NCBI GenBank assembly: GCA_934655875.1
Contig: CAKUHB010000015.1
Location: 1-55,027 of the forward strand
Source: an uncultured Oscillospiraceae bacterium
Lineage (GTDB): Bacteria; Bacillota; Clostridia; Oscillospirales; Oscillospiraceae
Reading direction: 5' to 3'
DNA: 55,027 nt
The notes below the pieces were generated by a model that did no database searches, had not been told where the DNA came from, and saw nothing but the letters and a program-made list of their open reading frames with translations. How positions within the stretch are numbered: position 1 is the stretch's first letter; every line of letters starts with the position of its first letter. Position numbers and translations under genes: made by a program. Shown piece by piece: positions 32,754 through 40,890 of this stretch.

Positions 32754-34688
32754 TTAAGATTGAATATCTACGTATTTGGTGTTGATCGCGAGGGGCTTAA
32801 ACGGCTTTCCGCCGTCTTTATAGAATTTTCCGAAGTACTCCAGGCACTGCAAACGCAGGTCGTGGACGTAGCAGCTGAGCAGATTCAGCGCGAAGTTCAG
32901 GCCGTTGCCCAGCACGGATATGATGAGGAAGATCACAACGTTCCCCGGGATCGCGCCGAGCGTATTGAAGACCGAAGCGATGACAGAGCCCGCCAGCATC
33001 AGGGTCATGAGACGGGAATAGGAGAGGATATCTCCGAAGTAGCCCGTCACGTGGTTATAGACCGAGCCGAAGATCGCCGTCACCTTGCCGAAGCCCTTTG
33101 CGCTCCAGCCGGAGCCGACCACGACCATGCCGAGACCGACGTACAGAACGATGTTCGTGACGCCCAGCGCCATGCAGCCGATGCCGGCAAACACGATCCA
33201 CCACGTGAGCTCTTCCCAGACCGCGTCCATGATCTCGCCCTTTTTGAGCTTCTCGACAAAGCTGACGGCCATGCCGGTCACGATCTGGATAAAGCCGAGC
33301 ACCATCGCGCCGAGCAGGATGCTGATGGTGTCATCCAGCGGCGTAAAGAGCGACGGCAGCGCCTTGAACGTGGTATCGGGGTTGATGATGCCGACGAGCT
33401 GCGGCAGGAAGTCCCCAAAGAAGCCGCCCGTCAGCGCGCCCATGATGAACGTACTGATGCCGCAGGAGAACATGAGGCCGAACATGTGCCCGCTCGTTCC
33501 CTTGGGGTGGGACTTCTTTGTAATGATGATGGACGCGAGGATCATCAAAATCCCGTAGCCCATATCCGCCATCATGATGCCATAGAACAAAATGAAGAAC
33601 GGCGCCATGAGTGGGTTCGGATCCACGCCGTCATAGGCCGGGAGCGAATACATCTCCGTGACCATGTTCAATGGATCCGTCAGCTTGTTGTTTTTGAGCT
33701 TGACCGGCACGTCGGGGTATTCCTCCGGTTCCGGGTCGCTCAGCTCCCACGCGCAGCAGTGCTTCTGCAAAAGCGCTTCGAGCTTTCCAGCGGCCTCCGC
33801 CGGCACCCAGCCGTCCAGGCAGAACGTCTTTTCCGAGTGCGCCAGCCGGTCGGCGGCCTGCGCCTTGGCGATCTCCTGCGTGCAGCGGTCGCAGGCCAGC
33901 TGGATGGCCGCCTTCTTTGCGCACAGCGCGCGGAGCGTATCGCAAAGGCGTGCATCCTCCTGCTCGCAGGCTGCGAGCTTTTCGTCCGTCAGCCGGATCT
34001 GCTCCGCCGCGGTGCCCTGCGCGCCCTCAAAGCTCAGCTGGGCGAAGCCTGCTTCGCGCAGAACCGCGCCTACGGCGTCCAGCGCGCTGCGGTGCGCGAT
34101 GACGAGCAGATACTGGCTCTGCTGGTCGGCGCTGATTTTCTCCAGCTGCACCTCGTCCGCCGCTTCATAGACGGCGGTGCAGAGCGCGTCAAAGGACGTC
34201 TGCGCAGGCACGGTGCCGAGCAGCACGCGCGCGTGCTGCGTCCCGGACGTTTCAAGCGGGAGCGGCAGCGCCTGCCACGGCACGAAGCTCTCCCGCGCGG
34301 CGATCAGGCGGCTCTTTTCCGCGGCCGTGCGGCCGCGCGCGTCCTGCGCGTCCAGGATCTGCTGCGCCGCCTGTAGGGCATCGCGGTACGCGCCGTCGTC
34401 AAACAGCTCCTGTACCGTCTTGCCCGGACGGGCTGCAAAGAGTCCTGCCTTTGCGCTGTCATATTTTTTGAGGGTTTCCAGCGCGGATGTCAGCCGGGCA
34501 GCAGTCCGGACAAGCTCGTCCGATTGTCCGCCGTCCGCGGCATGAAACACGGCTTCGCCGTCCGTATCCGTCAGCTGCTGCGGCTCGCCGATCTCGACAC
34601 AGCCCAACAGCTGCAGCTCCCGGATCAGCTGCGTCTGTTCCTCTGCGGCGCCGTATAGCCGCAGTTTTTTCATTTTTACGATTGCCAT
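32754..34688 (-). CDS. ntpI: V-type ATP synthase subunit I
   Basis: 644 residues: a large soluble N-terminal part (about 1-330) with coiled coils, then seven or eight membrane helices, including MADMGYGILMILASI and the C-terminal region with FMLAGSVIASVFN-like helices. It holds the half-channels next to the K ring. ATG 34688 overlaps the stop of the small stalk gene by 13 bases; the frame extends upstream only as noise. Confidence 0.94.
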   Translation of the reverse strand: MAIVKMKKLRLYGAAEEQTQLIRELQLLGCVEIGEPQQLTDTDGEAVFHAADGGQSDELVRTAARLTSALETLKKYDSAKAGLFAARPGKTVQELFDDGAYRDALQAAQQILDAQDARGRTAAEKSRLIAARESFVPWQALPLPLETSGTQHARVLLGTVPAQTSFDALCTAVYEAADEVQLEKISADQQSQYLLVIAHRSALDAVGAVLREAGFAQLSFEGAQGTAAEQIRLTDEKLAACEQEDARLCDTLRALCAKKAAIQLACDRCTQEIAKAQAADRLAHSEKTFCLDGWVPAEAAGKLEALLQKHCCAWELSDPEPEEYPDVPVKLKNNKLTDPLNMVTEMYSLPAYDGVDPNPLMAPFFILFYGIMMADMGYGILMILASIIITKKSHPKGTSGHMFGLMFSCGISTFIMGALTGGFFGDFLPQLVGIINPDTTFKALPSLFTPLDDTISILLGAMVLGFIQIVTGMAVSFVEKLKKGEIMDAVWEELTWWIVFAGIGCMALGVTNIVLYVGLGMVVVGSGWSAKGFGKVTAIFGSVYNHVTGYFGDILSYSRLMTLMLAGSVIASVFNTLGAIPGNVVIFLIISVLGNGLNFALNLLSCYVHDLRLQCLEYFGKFYKDGGKPFKPLAINTKYVDIQS

Positions 34689-35008
34689 TCGCTGTTCCAG
34701 ATCCTCTCTACGATCATTGCCGCAGCCGCGTCTGCATGCTGCTCTGCCGCCTGTTCCAGCGCTTTGCATTGCTCCGCGGTCTGCTTGTCCAGTTCCGTTT
34801 TGAATGTCTCCGCCTGCGCATCCGCCTGCTGTCTGGCCGCGCGCAGCTGCTGCTGCGCCTGCTCTGACAGGCCGGCCAAACGCGCCGCGCCATCCTTATC
34901 CGCCTGTGCGGTCTGCTCCGCGGCCTGCACTTTTGCCTGCTCGCAGATGGCCCGCGCCTGCTTTTCAGCGGCGGCGATAGCGTCGATCTCCTGCATTGCC
35001 AACCTCAT
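34676..35008 (-). CDS. ntpF: V-type ATP synthase small stalk subunit (G/H; NtpF-like)
   Basis: 110 residues, one continuous Ala/Gln/Glu-rich coiled coil, first gene of the operon, as ntpF in Enterococcus hirae. It pairs with subunit E in the peripheral stalk. Start is uncertain: ATG 35008 has GGAGG only three bases away, while ATG 34996 has GAGG at six bases. The sequence EIDAIAAAEKQARAICEQA fits the family either way. Confidence 0.88.
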   Translation of the reverse strand: MRLAMQEIDAIAAAEKQARAICEQAKVQAAEQTAQADKDGAARLAGLSEQAQQQLRAARQQADAQAETFKTELDKQTAEQCKALEQAAEQHADAAAAMIVERIWNSEWQS

Positions 35009-35123
35009 TCACCTCCCCAATAGCACCTGCCGCGCAGCCTGTTTTCGGCAGACCGCGCAGCACTTTTTGTGTAAACTGTCCAAATTCTATCGTTTTTTGA
35101 TGCATGATATACTTATTTTGTTA

Positions 35124-35152
35124 ATTTTAACACGGGTGTTAAGAAATCGCAA
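35124..35152 (-). promoter_or_regulatory. Candidate V-ATPase promoter
   Basis: On the minus strand TTGCGA (35147-35152), 17 nt and TAAAAT (35124-35129), leaving a leader of about 110 nt in AT-rich DNA before ntpF. Confidence 0.6.
35127..35142. promoter_or_regulatory. 16-bp palindrome overlapping the V-ATPase promoter spacer
   Basis: TTAACAC, GG, GTGTTAA: seven-base perfect arms. It covers most of the spacer and part of the -10 of the candidate promoter, the normal place for a repressor operator. The regulator is unknown. Confidence 0.55.
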
Positions 35153-35269
35153 TAGATATTCTTTCAATTTTATCCATGTTTTTTTAAGATATTAACCCGC
35201 AGATTTCATATGGCACTTTTCGCCGCGTGCCTGTATAATAAAAGGAATACAGAAAGAAGAGGTATCCTT

Positions 35270-35437
35270 ATGGAAACAGTCCTGAGCGGCTATTGCCGCA
35301 CCATTGACGGCTCGCGCATGGTTCTGATCGAGGACGGCGAAGCCGATTGTGATTTTGAATCCTGCGCCTACCGCGACGTCTGTCAGATCGGACAGCAGAT
35401 CGCCCGCTTGCAGGAGGAAACGGAGGGTCATGTATGA
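35270..35437 (+). CDS. Small Cys-containing protein of unknown function
   Basis: 55 residues from ATG 35270, which follows a GAGG site; an in-frame upstream ATG at 35210 has none. It begins METVLSGYCRTIDGSRMVLIE and has CDFESCAYRDVCQIG, a CX4CX4C arrangement that might bind metal, then a C-terminal helix. Its stop overlaps the start of the LOG gene as ATGA. A TATAAT (35234-35239) with a weak -35 lies upstream. Confidence 0.7.
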   Translation: METVLSGYCRTIDGSRMVLIEDGEADCDFESCAYRDVCQIGQQIARLQEETEGHV

Positions 35438-36009
35438 ATATCTGTCTGTACGGCGCGTCCAGCAGCACGCTTGACCGCGTCTATCTGGACGCGGCCTATG
35501 ATTTTGGCGCGCGTCTTGCCAAAAACGGTCATACGCTCGTCTATGGCGGCGGCGCGCAGGGCGTCATGGGCGCAGCCGCGCGCGGCGTGTCGGACAATGG
35601 CGGCAGAATCATCGGCATTGCGCCGACCTTTTTTCAGGTCGACGGCATTCTCTTTGACGGCTGCACGGAGTTTATCCCGACCGAGACCATGGCCGAACGC
35701 AAGCAGCTCATGATGGCGCACGCCGACGCATTCGTCATGGCGCCCGGCGGCTTCGGGACGCTCGAGGAGTTTTTTGAGGTTCTGACGCTCAAGCAGCTCG
35801 GGCGTCACAATCCGGCCATCGCCGTCCTGAATACGAACGGCTACTATAATAAATTACAGGCCTTCGTGCAGGAAGCCGTCGAACAAAACTTTGTCCGGGA
35901 GGTCTGCCTGCGGCTCTACACGCTCTGCGACACGCCGGAGCAGGCGCTCGCCTGTCTGGAGAGTTTCCGCCCGGACGCACTCGACGTGCGGCACCTGAAA
36001 AATATCTGA
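35434..36009 (+). CDS. LOG-family protein (TIGR00730)
   Basis: 191 residues with a Rossmann-like start (ICLYGASSSTLD), GGGAQGVMG and the catalytic signature PGGFGTLEE (near 109-117). Enzymes of this family cleave nucleoside 5'-monophosphates to base and ribose 5-phosphate, including cytokinin precursors; the bacterial substrate is often AMP-like. Older names call it lysine decarboxylase-like. It is translationally coupled to the small Cys protein. Confidence 0.92.
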   Translation: MNICLYGASSSTLDRVYLDAAYDFGARLAKNGHTLVYGGGAQGVMGAAARGVSDNGGRIIGIAPTFFQVDGILFDGCTEFIPTETMAERKQLMMAHADAFVMAPGGFGTLEEFFEVLTLKQLGRHNPAIAVLNTNGYYNKLQAFVQEAVEQNFVREVCLRLYTLCDTPEQALACLESFRPDALDVRHLKNI

Positions 36010-36018
36010 CGCTTTCAT

Positions 36019-36045
36019 CGCCCGGCGCGCCGCGCCGGGCGTTTG
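36019..36045 (+). terminator. GC-rich hairpin after the LOG gene
   Basis: CGCCCGGCGCG and CGCGCCGGGCG pair almost without a loop, followed by TTTG. The T-tract is weak, so it may only reduce read-through into the permease cluster. Confidence 0.6.
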
Positions 36046-36088
36046 ACGCAAGATTCGGCGATTCCGAACATATTTCCGGCACTTTCGC

Positions 36089-36118
36089 TTGACACGGACG
36101 GCTGCCGGGTGATACGTT
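36089..36118 (+). promoter_or_regulatory. Candidate promoter of the permease-xdhC cluster
   Basis: TTGACA (36089-36094), 18 nt, TACGTT (36113-36118). The -35 is perfect; the -10 is weak and overlaps the inverted repeat described next, consistent with a regulated promoter. Confidence 0.5.
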
Positions 36119-36134
36119 AAGAAAAACAACGTAT
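36112..36134. promoter_or_regulatory. Inverted repeat operator candidate, ATACGTT-N9-AACGTAT
   Basis: Seven-base perfect arms separated by AAGAAAAAC. It overlaps the -10. Two more AACGCAT copies follow at about 36139-36154, at 10-11 bp spacing on one face of the helix. The half-sites are similar to, but not the same as, the ATAACG/CGTTAT halves of Escherichia coli ModE operators. Confidence 0.55.
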
Positions 36135-36172
36135 TGTAACGCATAACAACGCATTTGATTTTGGAGTACTGC

Positions 36173-37216
36173 ATGAAATCCAAAAACCATTCCGGACTCT
36201 GCTTCCTGCTTCTTGTTCTTCTGCTCGCGGCGGTCTTCTTTGTCTCGTTTCTGATCGGCCGCTATCCGGTCTCCGCCGGGCAGACGCTCCGGCTGCTGCT
36301 GGACCGGCTCGTGCGCGGCGTTTCGTTTGGCCGCTGGTCGCTCGTCCCCACGTGGAGCGCGCAGGAAGCATCCACCATCATCCAGATCCGCCTGCCGCGC
36401 ATCTGCGCCGCAGCGCTCATCGGCGCGGCGCTCTCGGCGGCCGGCGCTTCCTATCAGGCCATGTTCCGCAATCCGATGGTCTCGCCCGATCTTCTCGGCG
36501 CGTCCACCGGCGCGTGCTTCGGCGCGGCGCTCGCGATCCTTCTGGGGCTGGGCTACGCCGTGACGACGGCAAGCTCATTTCTGTTCGGTCTCATCGCCGT
36601 CGGGCTGACGTATCTTGTCGGGCGGCTCAGCCGTATCCGGTCGCAGCTGGCGATGGTGCTGGCCGGTGTGATGGTCAGCTCGCTCTTTTCCGCCGGCACG
36701 TCATTCATCAAGCTCGTCGCCGATACCGACGAGCAGCTGCCCGCCATCACCTATTGGCTGATGGGCGCTCTGACCTCTGTTCGTTTGGACGATCTGCACT
36801 TTGCGATGGTTCCCATTTTGTTAGGGCTCGTCCCGCTTTTTTTCCTGCGCTGGCGGCTGAACCTTCTGACGCTCAGTGAAGCGGAAGCGCGCAGCATGGG
36901 CGTCAATACCCAGCTTCTGCGGCTTGTCATCATCGTCTGCGCCACGCTTGCCACGGCGGCCAGCGTCTCCATCAGCGGCATGATCGGCTGGGTTGGGCTC
37001 GTGATCCCGCATATCTGCCGTCTGCTCGTCGGGCAGGACACGAAAAAGCTACTGCCGGCTTCGATGCTGCTGGGCGCGAGCTTTCTCATGCTGGTCGACG
37101 ATCTGGCGCGGTGTCTCACCACGAGCGAGATCCCGCTCGGCATCCTGACGGCCTTCGTCGGCGCGCCGATGTTCCTCTATCTCATCATCAAGGGGGGCAT
37201 GCACCGTGCAGATTGA
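36173..37216 (+). CDS. FecCD-family ABC transporter permease
   Basis: 347 residues, eight to ten membrane helices of the BtuC/FecD type. Family stretches are present: RLPRICAAALIGAALSAAGA, FRNPMVSPDLLGASTGA, and the ATPase contact region GMIGWVGLVIPHICRLLVG. Members import iron-siderophores, cobalamin, or molybdate (MolB). ATG 36173 has GGAG six bases upstream. No periplasmic-type binding protein gene is near. The company of xdhC and a P-loop NTPase suggests molybdate, tungstate or another metal. Confidence 0.9.
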   Translation: MKSKNHSGLCFLLLVLLLAAVFFVSFLIGRYPVSAGQTLRLLLDRLVRGVSFGRWSLVPTWSAQEASTIIQIRLPRICAAALIGAALSAAGASYQAMFRNPMVSPDLLGASTGACFGAALAILLGLGYAVTTASSFLFGLIAVGLTYLVGRLSRIRSQLAMVLAGVMVSSLFSAGTSFIKLVADTDEQLPAITYWLMGALTSVRLDDLHFAMVPILLGLVPLFFLRWRLNLLTLSEAEARSMGVNTQLLRLVIIVCATLATAASVSISGMIGWVGLVIPHICRLLVGQDTKKLLPASMLLGASFLMLVDDLARCLTTSEIPLGILTAFVGAPMFLYLIIKGGMHRAD

Positions 37217-37991
37217 AGTATCGGGTCTTGTTTTCTCCTATGGCGGCGCAGACGTTCTGAAGGACGTCAGCTTCTGCGCGGACTGCGGCGAGCGCATCGC
37301 GGTGCTTGGCCCGAACGGCGTCGGCAAGAGCACGCTCTTCCGGTGCCTGCTGGGCTTTCTGGAGCCGCAGCACGGCAGCGTCATGATCTCCGGGCGCGAC
37401 GTGCGCGCCTATTCCCGCCGCGCATTGGCCGCGGAGCTGGCCTATATCCCGCAGTCCTACAGCCCCGCGTTCGACCACACGGTCCTCGACAGCGTCCTCA
37501 TGGGTCTGAGCGCGCAGCTCGGCCCATTTGAGCAGCCAAGCCCCGCGCAGACGCAAAGGGCCATGCAGATCCTCACGGAGCTTGGCATTGCCGCGCTTGC
37601 AGATCGCGGCAGCATGCGCATCTCCGGCGGCGAGCGGCAGCTGATGCTGCTGGCGCGCGCGCTCATCCAGAATGCGCGCACGCTGGTCATGGACGAGCCG
37701 ACGGCAAGTCTGGACTACGGCAACAGCTTCCGCGTCATGCAACGCATCGAAGCGCTGTCGCAAAATGGCTATACCGTGATCTTTTCCACCCACGAACCGA
37801 ATCAGGCCTTCCGCTACGCGACGAAGGTGCTTACCCTCAAGGACGGGCGCGTGCTCGCCTTCGGCGAGCCGGGCGACGTGCTGACACCGGAGCTTTTGCA
37901 GACGCTCTACGGCGTGCCGGTCGCTGTCACGCAGGTGCAGGCCGGGAGCCGGATGGTGTGCGTCTGCACGCCTTATGCGGAGGACAATTGA
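37206..37991 (+). CDS. ABC transporter ATP-binding protein (FepC/BtuD type)
   Basis: 261 residues. Walker A GPNGVGKST (35-43), Q-loop region IPQSYSP, signature SGGERQ (140-145), Walker B LVMDE (160-164) and the H-loop STHEP. It energises the permease upstream. Starts at GTG 37206 with AAGGGGGG eight bases before it and overlaps the permease gene by 11 bases. Confidence 0.93.
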   Translation: MQIEVSGLVFSYGGADVLKDVSFCADCGERIAVLGPNGVGKSTLFRCLLGFLEPQHGSVMISGRDVRAYSRRALAAELAYIPQSYSPAFDHTVLDSVLMGLSAQLGPFEQPSPAQTQRAMQILTELGIAALADRGSMRISGGERQLMLLARALIQNARTLVMDEPTASLDYGNSFRVMQRIEALSQNGYTVIFSTHEPNQAFRYATKVLTLKDGRVLAFGEPGDVLTPELLQTLYGVPVAVTQVQAGSRMVCVCTPYAEDN

Positions 37992-38707
37992 TGTTTAGAT
38001 GGACGCCGGACATGATCCGGTTCATGCAGGCTGCAAACGAAACAGGCGCCTACCACCAGCAGCTGGCCGACATTCTCGCGCCGAAGCTCGCCGGCTGCCG
38101 CACGGTCTGCGACGCGGGCTGCGGGCTTGGCGCGCTGTCCGCCGCACTGAGCAGCCGCTTTGACGCCATTACGGCCGCAGACGTCTCGGACGAAGCGCTG
38201 GACGTGCTGCGGCAGACGATCCGCGCGCGCGGCCTTACGAATATCACGCCGCTGCACTGCGATCTGTTATCCGGCGCGCCGGGCGAGCAGTATGACGCAA
38301 TGATCTTCTGCTTTTTCGGCAGTCTGGAGGAGATCCTGCCCGTGGCGCGGCGGCAGTGCCGGAAGACGCTCATCATCATCAAAAAAAATTACGCCCTGCA
38401 CCGCTTTTCCCTGACCGCGCAGCCCCTGCACGGCGAGACGGCGCAGGCCGCATGTGAAACGCTCCGCGCGATGGGCGTTCCGTTCTCGTTTGACGCGCGC
38501 GAGCTGGAGCACGGACAGCCGTTCGCTTCTCTTGACGACGCCGTCCGCTTCTTCCGCATCTACAGTAAGGACAAAGCGTCCGAAGCCATCACGCCGGAGG
38601 CCGTCCTGCCCCGGCTGCAAAAAACAGACGATCCGCGTTATCCCTATTACCTGCCGCAGATCAAGCGGCTGGGCATTCTTCGCATACAGATGGAGGATCT
38701 ACTATGA
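37991..38707 (+). CDS. Class I SAM-dependent methyltransferase
   Basis: 238 residues. The SAM-binding motif I is CDAGCGLGALSAAL, with acidic residue AADVSDEAL at the end of strand 2, then YDAMIFCFFG at motif II. The C-terminal 90 residues are helical. Substrate unknown. ATG 37991 overlaps the ATPase stop by one base, and the stop overlaps xdhC as ATGA. This coupling to an ABC importer and xdhC is what suggests a role in cofactor or metal-chelate handling. Confidence 0.85.
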   Translation: MFRWTPDMIRFMQAANETGAYHQQLADILAPKLAGCRTVCDAGCGLGALSAALSSRFDAITAADVSDEALDVLRQTIRARGLTNITPLHCDLLSGAPGEQYDAMIFCFFGSLEEILPVARRQCRKTLIIIKKNYALHRFSLTAQPLHGETAQAACETLRAMGVPFSFDARELEHGQPFASLDDAVRFFRIYSKDKASEAITPEAVLPRLQKTDDPRYPYYLPQIKRLGILRIQMEDLL

Positions 38708-39747
38708 AAGCGCTGTTTACATCCATGCTGCAAGCGCTCTCGCGCGGCGAGGGCGTCGTGCTGTGCAGCATTCTCGCTTCCTCCGGCTCCACACCGCGCG
38801 GGGCCGGCGCACGCATGGCCGTGTTCGCTGACGGCCATACGGAGGGAACCATCGGCGGCGGCGCAGTCGAGCTGCGCGCAGGTGAAAAAGCGATGGAAGC
38901 GCTGCGGGCAAAGCAGTCGCTCGTACAGGGCTACTGCCTGCGCCCCAATCAGGTTGCGGACATCGGCATGGTCTGCGGCGGCAATGTGACCGTATATTTT
39001 CAGTATTTTGACCCTGCGGACGCGCACGGCGAAGCGCTGCTGCGCGGCATTCTGGAGCTTCTGAACGGCAATCAGAACAGCTGGCTCGTCTGCCGGATGG
39101 ACGGCGGCTGCGTCAGCGCCATGGGCACCTATGACGAAGCGCACGGCCTGCGGTTTACCGACTGCATCTCCGAAGAGACGCTCCGCCCGATGCTCCTTTC
39201 CAATGCCTTTGTCAAAAAGGGAGATCCTGCCTATTACGTCGAGCCGCTCACGCAGGCGGGCTTCGCGTATATCTTCGGCGGCGGACACGTCGGCGCGGCG
39301 CTGGCGCCGGTGCTGGCGTCGGTCGATTTCCGTGTCGTGGTCTATGACAACCGGCCGGATTTCGCAAAGCCGGAGAAATTCCCGCAGGCTGAGCGCGTGA
39401 TCCTCGGCGATTATCTCGATATCGGCGCGCATCTGACGCTGACGGAAAACGACTACGTCTGCATCATGACGCCGGGTCATCAGGCCGACCGCGAGGTTTT
39501 ATTGCAGGCCCTGCGTTCGCCCGCCACCTACATCGGCTGCATCGGCAGCCGCCATAAAATCGCAAGCACCAACGCTTACCTCATGTCCAACGGCATCCCC
39601 GAGACGGAGCTTTCGCGCGTGCACGCGCCCATCGGGCTGGAGCTGTTCGGCCAGACACCGCCGGAGATCGCCGTATCGATCGCGGCGGAAATGATCCGCC
39701 ACCGGGCGCTGCGCGCAGGCAGCGACAAAAAACCGTCAAAGGAGTAA
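38704..39747 (+). CDS. xdhC: XdhC/CoxI-family molybdenum hydroxylase maturation protein
   Basis: 347 residues. The N-terminal XdhC/CoxI domain has SSGSTPRGAGARM (26-38), GTIGGGAVE and the family Cys91 in DIGMVCGG; the C-terminal Rossmann domain has FGGGHVGAAL (191-200) and GCIGSRHK. XdhC proteins bind molybdenum cofactor and help its sulfuration before insertion into xanthine dehydrogenase-type enzymes. No hydroxylase gene is in this window. Also resembles selenium-dependent hydroxylase accessory proteins. Confidence 0.92.
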   Translation: MKALFTSMLQALSRGEGVVLCSILASSGSTPRGAGARMAVFADGHTEGTIGGGAVELRAGEKAMEALRAKQSLVQGYCLRPNQVADIGMVCGGNVTVYFQYFDPADAHGEALLRGILELLNGNQNSWLVCRMDGGCVSAMGTYDEAHGLRFTDCISEETLRPMLLSNAFVKKGDPAYYVEPLTQAGFAYIFGGGHVGAALAPVLASVDFRVVVYDNRPDFAKPEKFPQAERVILGDYLDIGAHLTLTENDYVCIMTPGHQADREVLLQALRSPATYIGCIGSRHKIASTNAYLMSNGIPETELSRVHAPIGLELFGQTPPEIAVSIAAEMIRHRALRAGSDKKPSKE

Positions 39748-39755
39748 CGACCGAC

Positions 39756-40280
39756 ATGCACGTATTTCTGACCGGCCCCGTTCAGATCGGGAAAAGCACG
39801 CTGATCACCGCCGCGCTGGACCAGCTCCAGCCGGAGCGGCTCGGCGGATTCCGCACCGTATCCGATGCGCCCGCTGCCGACGGCAGCCGGAGCGTCCACC
39901 TGTTCCGCGCGTCCGAGCATCCGCAGGATCACATCTGCACGTCTGCCAACCGCGTCGGCATCCGCCGTCCGGGGCTTGGCATCGCGTCCTTCCCCGCCGT
40001 GTTTGACGCCGCGGGCATCGGCGCGCTGGATGGTGCGGAGGACTGCGATCTCATCCTTATGGACGAGATCGGCCGCATGGAGCGCCGGGCAGACGTGTAT
40101 TCCGCGCGCGTTCTGCGGCTGCTTGACGGCGGCGTGCCGATCCTCGGCGTCGTGCAGAAAAAAGCCGATACCCCGCTGGCCAACGCCGTCCGCTCGCACC
40201 CAGGCGTCCGCCTGATCGAGGTATCGGAGGAAAACCGCAACGATCTGCTCCCGGAGATCCTGCACACCCTGCGGGCCTGA
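39756..40280 (+). CDS. THEP1-like nucleoside triphosphatase
   Basis: 174 residues. P-loop GPVQIGKST (7-15), then ILMDEIGRME, the Walker B-like signature of the NTPase_1/THEP1 family, and PILGVVQKKA. Such NTPases often sit next to molybdenum-hydroxylase genes in Clostridia; biochemical role unclear. Its AAAGGAG site overlaps the xdhC stop, eight bases before ATG, so the gene is part of the same operon. Confidence 0.88.
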   Translation: MHVFLTGPVQIGKSTLITAALDQLQPERLGGFRTVSDAPAADGSRSVHLFRASEHPQDHICTSANRVGIRRPGLGIASFPAVFDAAGIGALDGAEDCDLILMDEIGRMERRADVYSARVLRLLDGGVPILGVVQKKADTPLANAVRSHPGVRLIEVSEENRNDLLPEILHTLRA

Positions 40281-40310
40281 GCGCGCGGCCTACAGGAAGG
40301 AGACCGGTAC

Positions 40311-40602
40311 ATGACTTCGTTCACAATCGATGAGATGCAGGCCATGCAGAAAGCCCTGCAGGAGAAATACAAACACAAATGGGAACCGATCTGCCCGGAG
40401 ACCGGGCAGAACACGCTTCTCTGGATGATCGGCGAGATCGGCAAAGTGATTATCGTCAAAAAGCACGGCGGAAGGATCTTGTAGAGGAGCTGGCAGACGT
40501 TCTGATGTACTATAACGACGTCCTGCTCTGCTACGGCATCAGTGCCGACGAATCAAAGCGCGCATACACCGAAAAATTTGAGAAAAACATGACGCGCTGG
40601 CA
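40311..40602 (+). pseudogene. Broken MazG-like nucleotide pyrophosphohydrolase
   Basis: ATG 40311 follows AAGGAG and begins MTSFTIDEMQAMQKALQEKY, then ICPETGQNTLLWMIGEIG, a MazG-like opening. The frame runs into TAG at 40482. The rest of the domain (KDLVEELADVLMYYNDVLL...YTEKFEKNMTRW) continues in another frame from about 40474. Compared with intact relatives I recall, about ten codons are lost near 40470 and an Asp before IVKK is missing. The reading has no stop after MTRW because the repeat at 40629 follows. A sequencing error is possible but would not explain the missing codons. Confidence 0.75.
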
Positions 40603-40628
40603 GCATTCCAACAATGTACCTGTGAGAC

Positions 40629-40812
40629 TGTCAAAAACATCAATGTCTGTTCCATGCCGAGATCCTTCTATCTTGTCTGTAGGGGACGATGCCCACATCG
40701 TCCCAGCAGAACAGGCCAATTTTTTTGGGAGCCTTCGGCAAATTCAAAACCTTTTTCGGGGCGATGTGGGCATCGCCCCCTACAACCAAAGCGGAAGATT
40801 TTTTGCAAAGAA
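40629..40812. mobile_element. MITE-like intergenic repeat, copy 2
   Basis: Begins with TGTCAAAAAC, the terminus of copy 1 (19095-19361, opposite orientation), and runs through the same blocks to TTTTTTGCAAA. Two self-pairing units, GGGACGATG/CATCGTCCC (about 40684-40705) and GGCGATG/CATCGCC (about 40758-40784), lie in inverted relation. The far terminal repeat is not recognisable, so this copy is probably truncated. It sits right behind the broken MazG-like gene. Confidence 0.7.
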
Positions 40813-40838
40813 CGAACAGCAATATTTTCTGCAGTCTC

Positions 40839-40875
40839 AAGCGGCGGCTCGGAATACCGAGCCGCCGCTTTTTAT
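40839..40875 (+). terminator. Terminator facing the xdhC cluster
   Basis: AAGCGGCGGCTCGG and CCGAGCCGCCGCTT form a 14-bp stem with loop AATA followed by TTTAT. On the minus strand no T-tract follows, so it mainly stops plus-strand transcription before the convergent lipoprotein gene. Confidence 0.85.
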
Positions 40876-40890
40876 ACGTATGGAGCTTCT

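Noticed and set aside
35211..35230. Sigma-54 promoter (TGGCAC) before the small Cys protein gene
   Set aside because: The -12 TTGC half is missing at the needed spacing; a TATAAT lies at 35234-35239.
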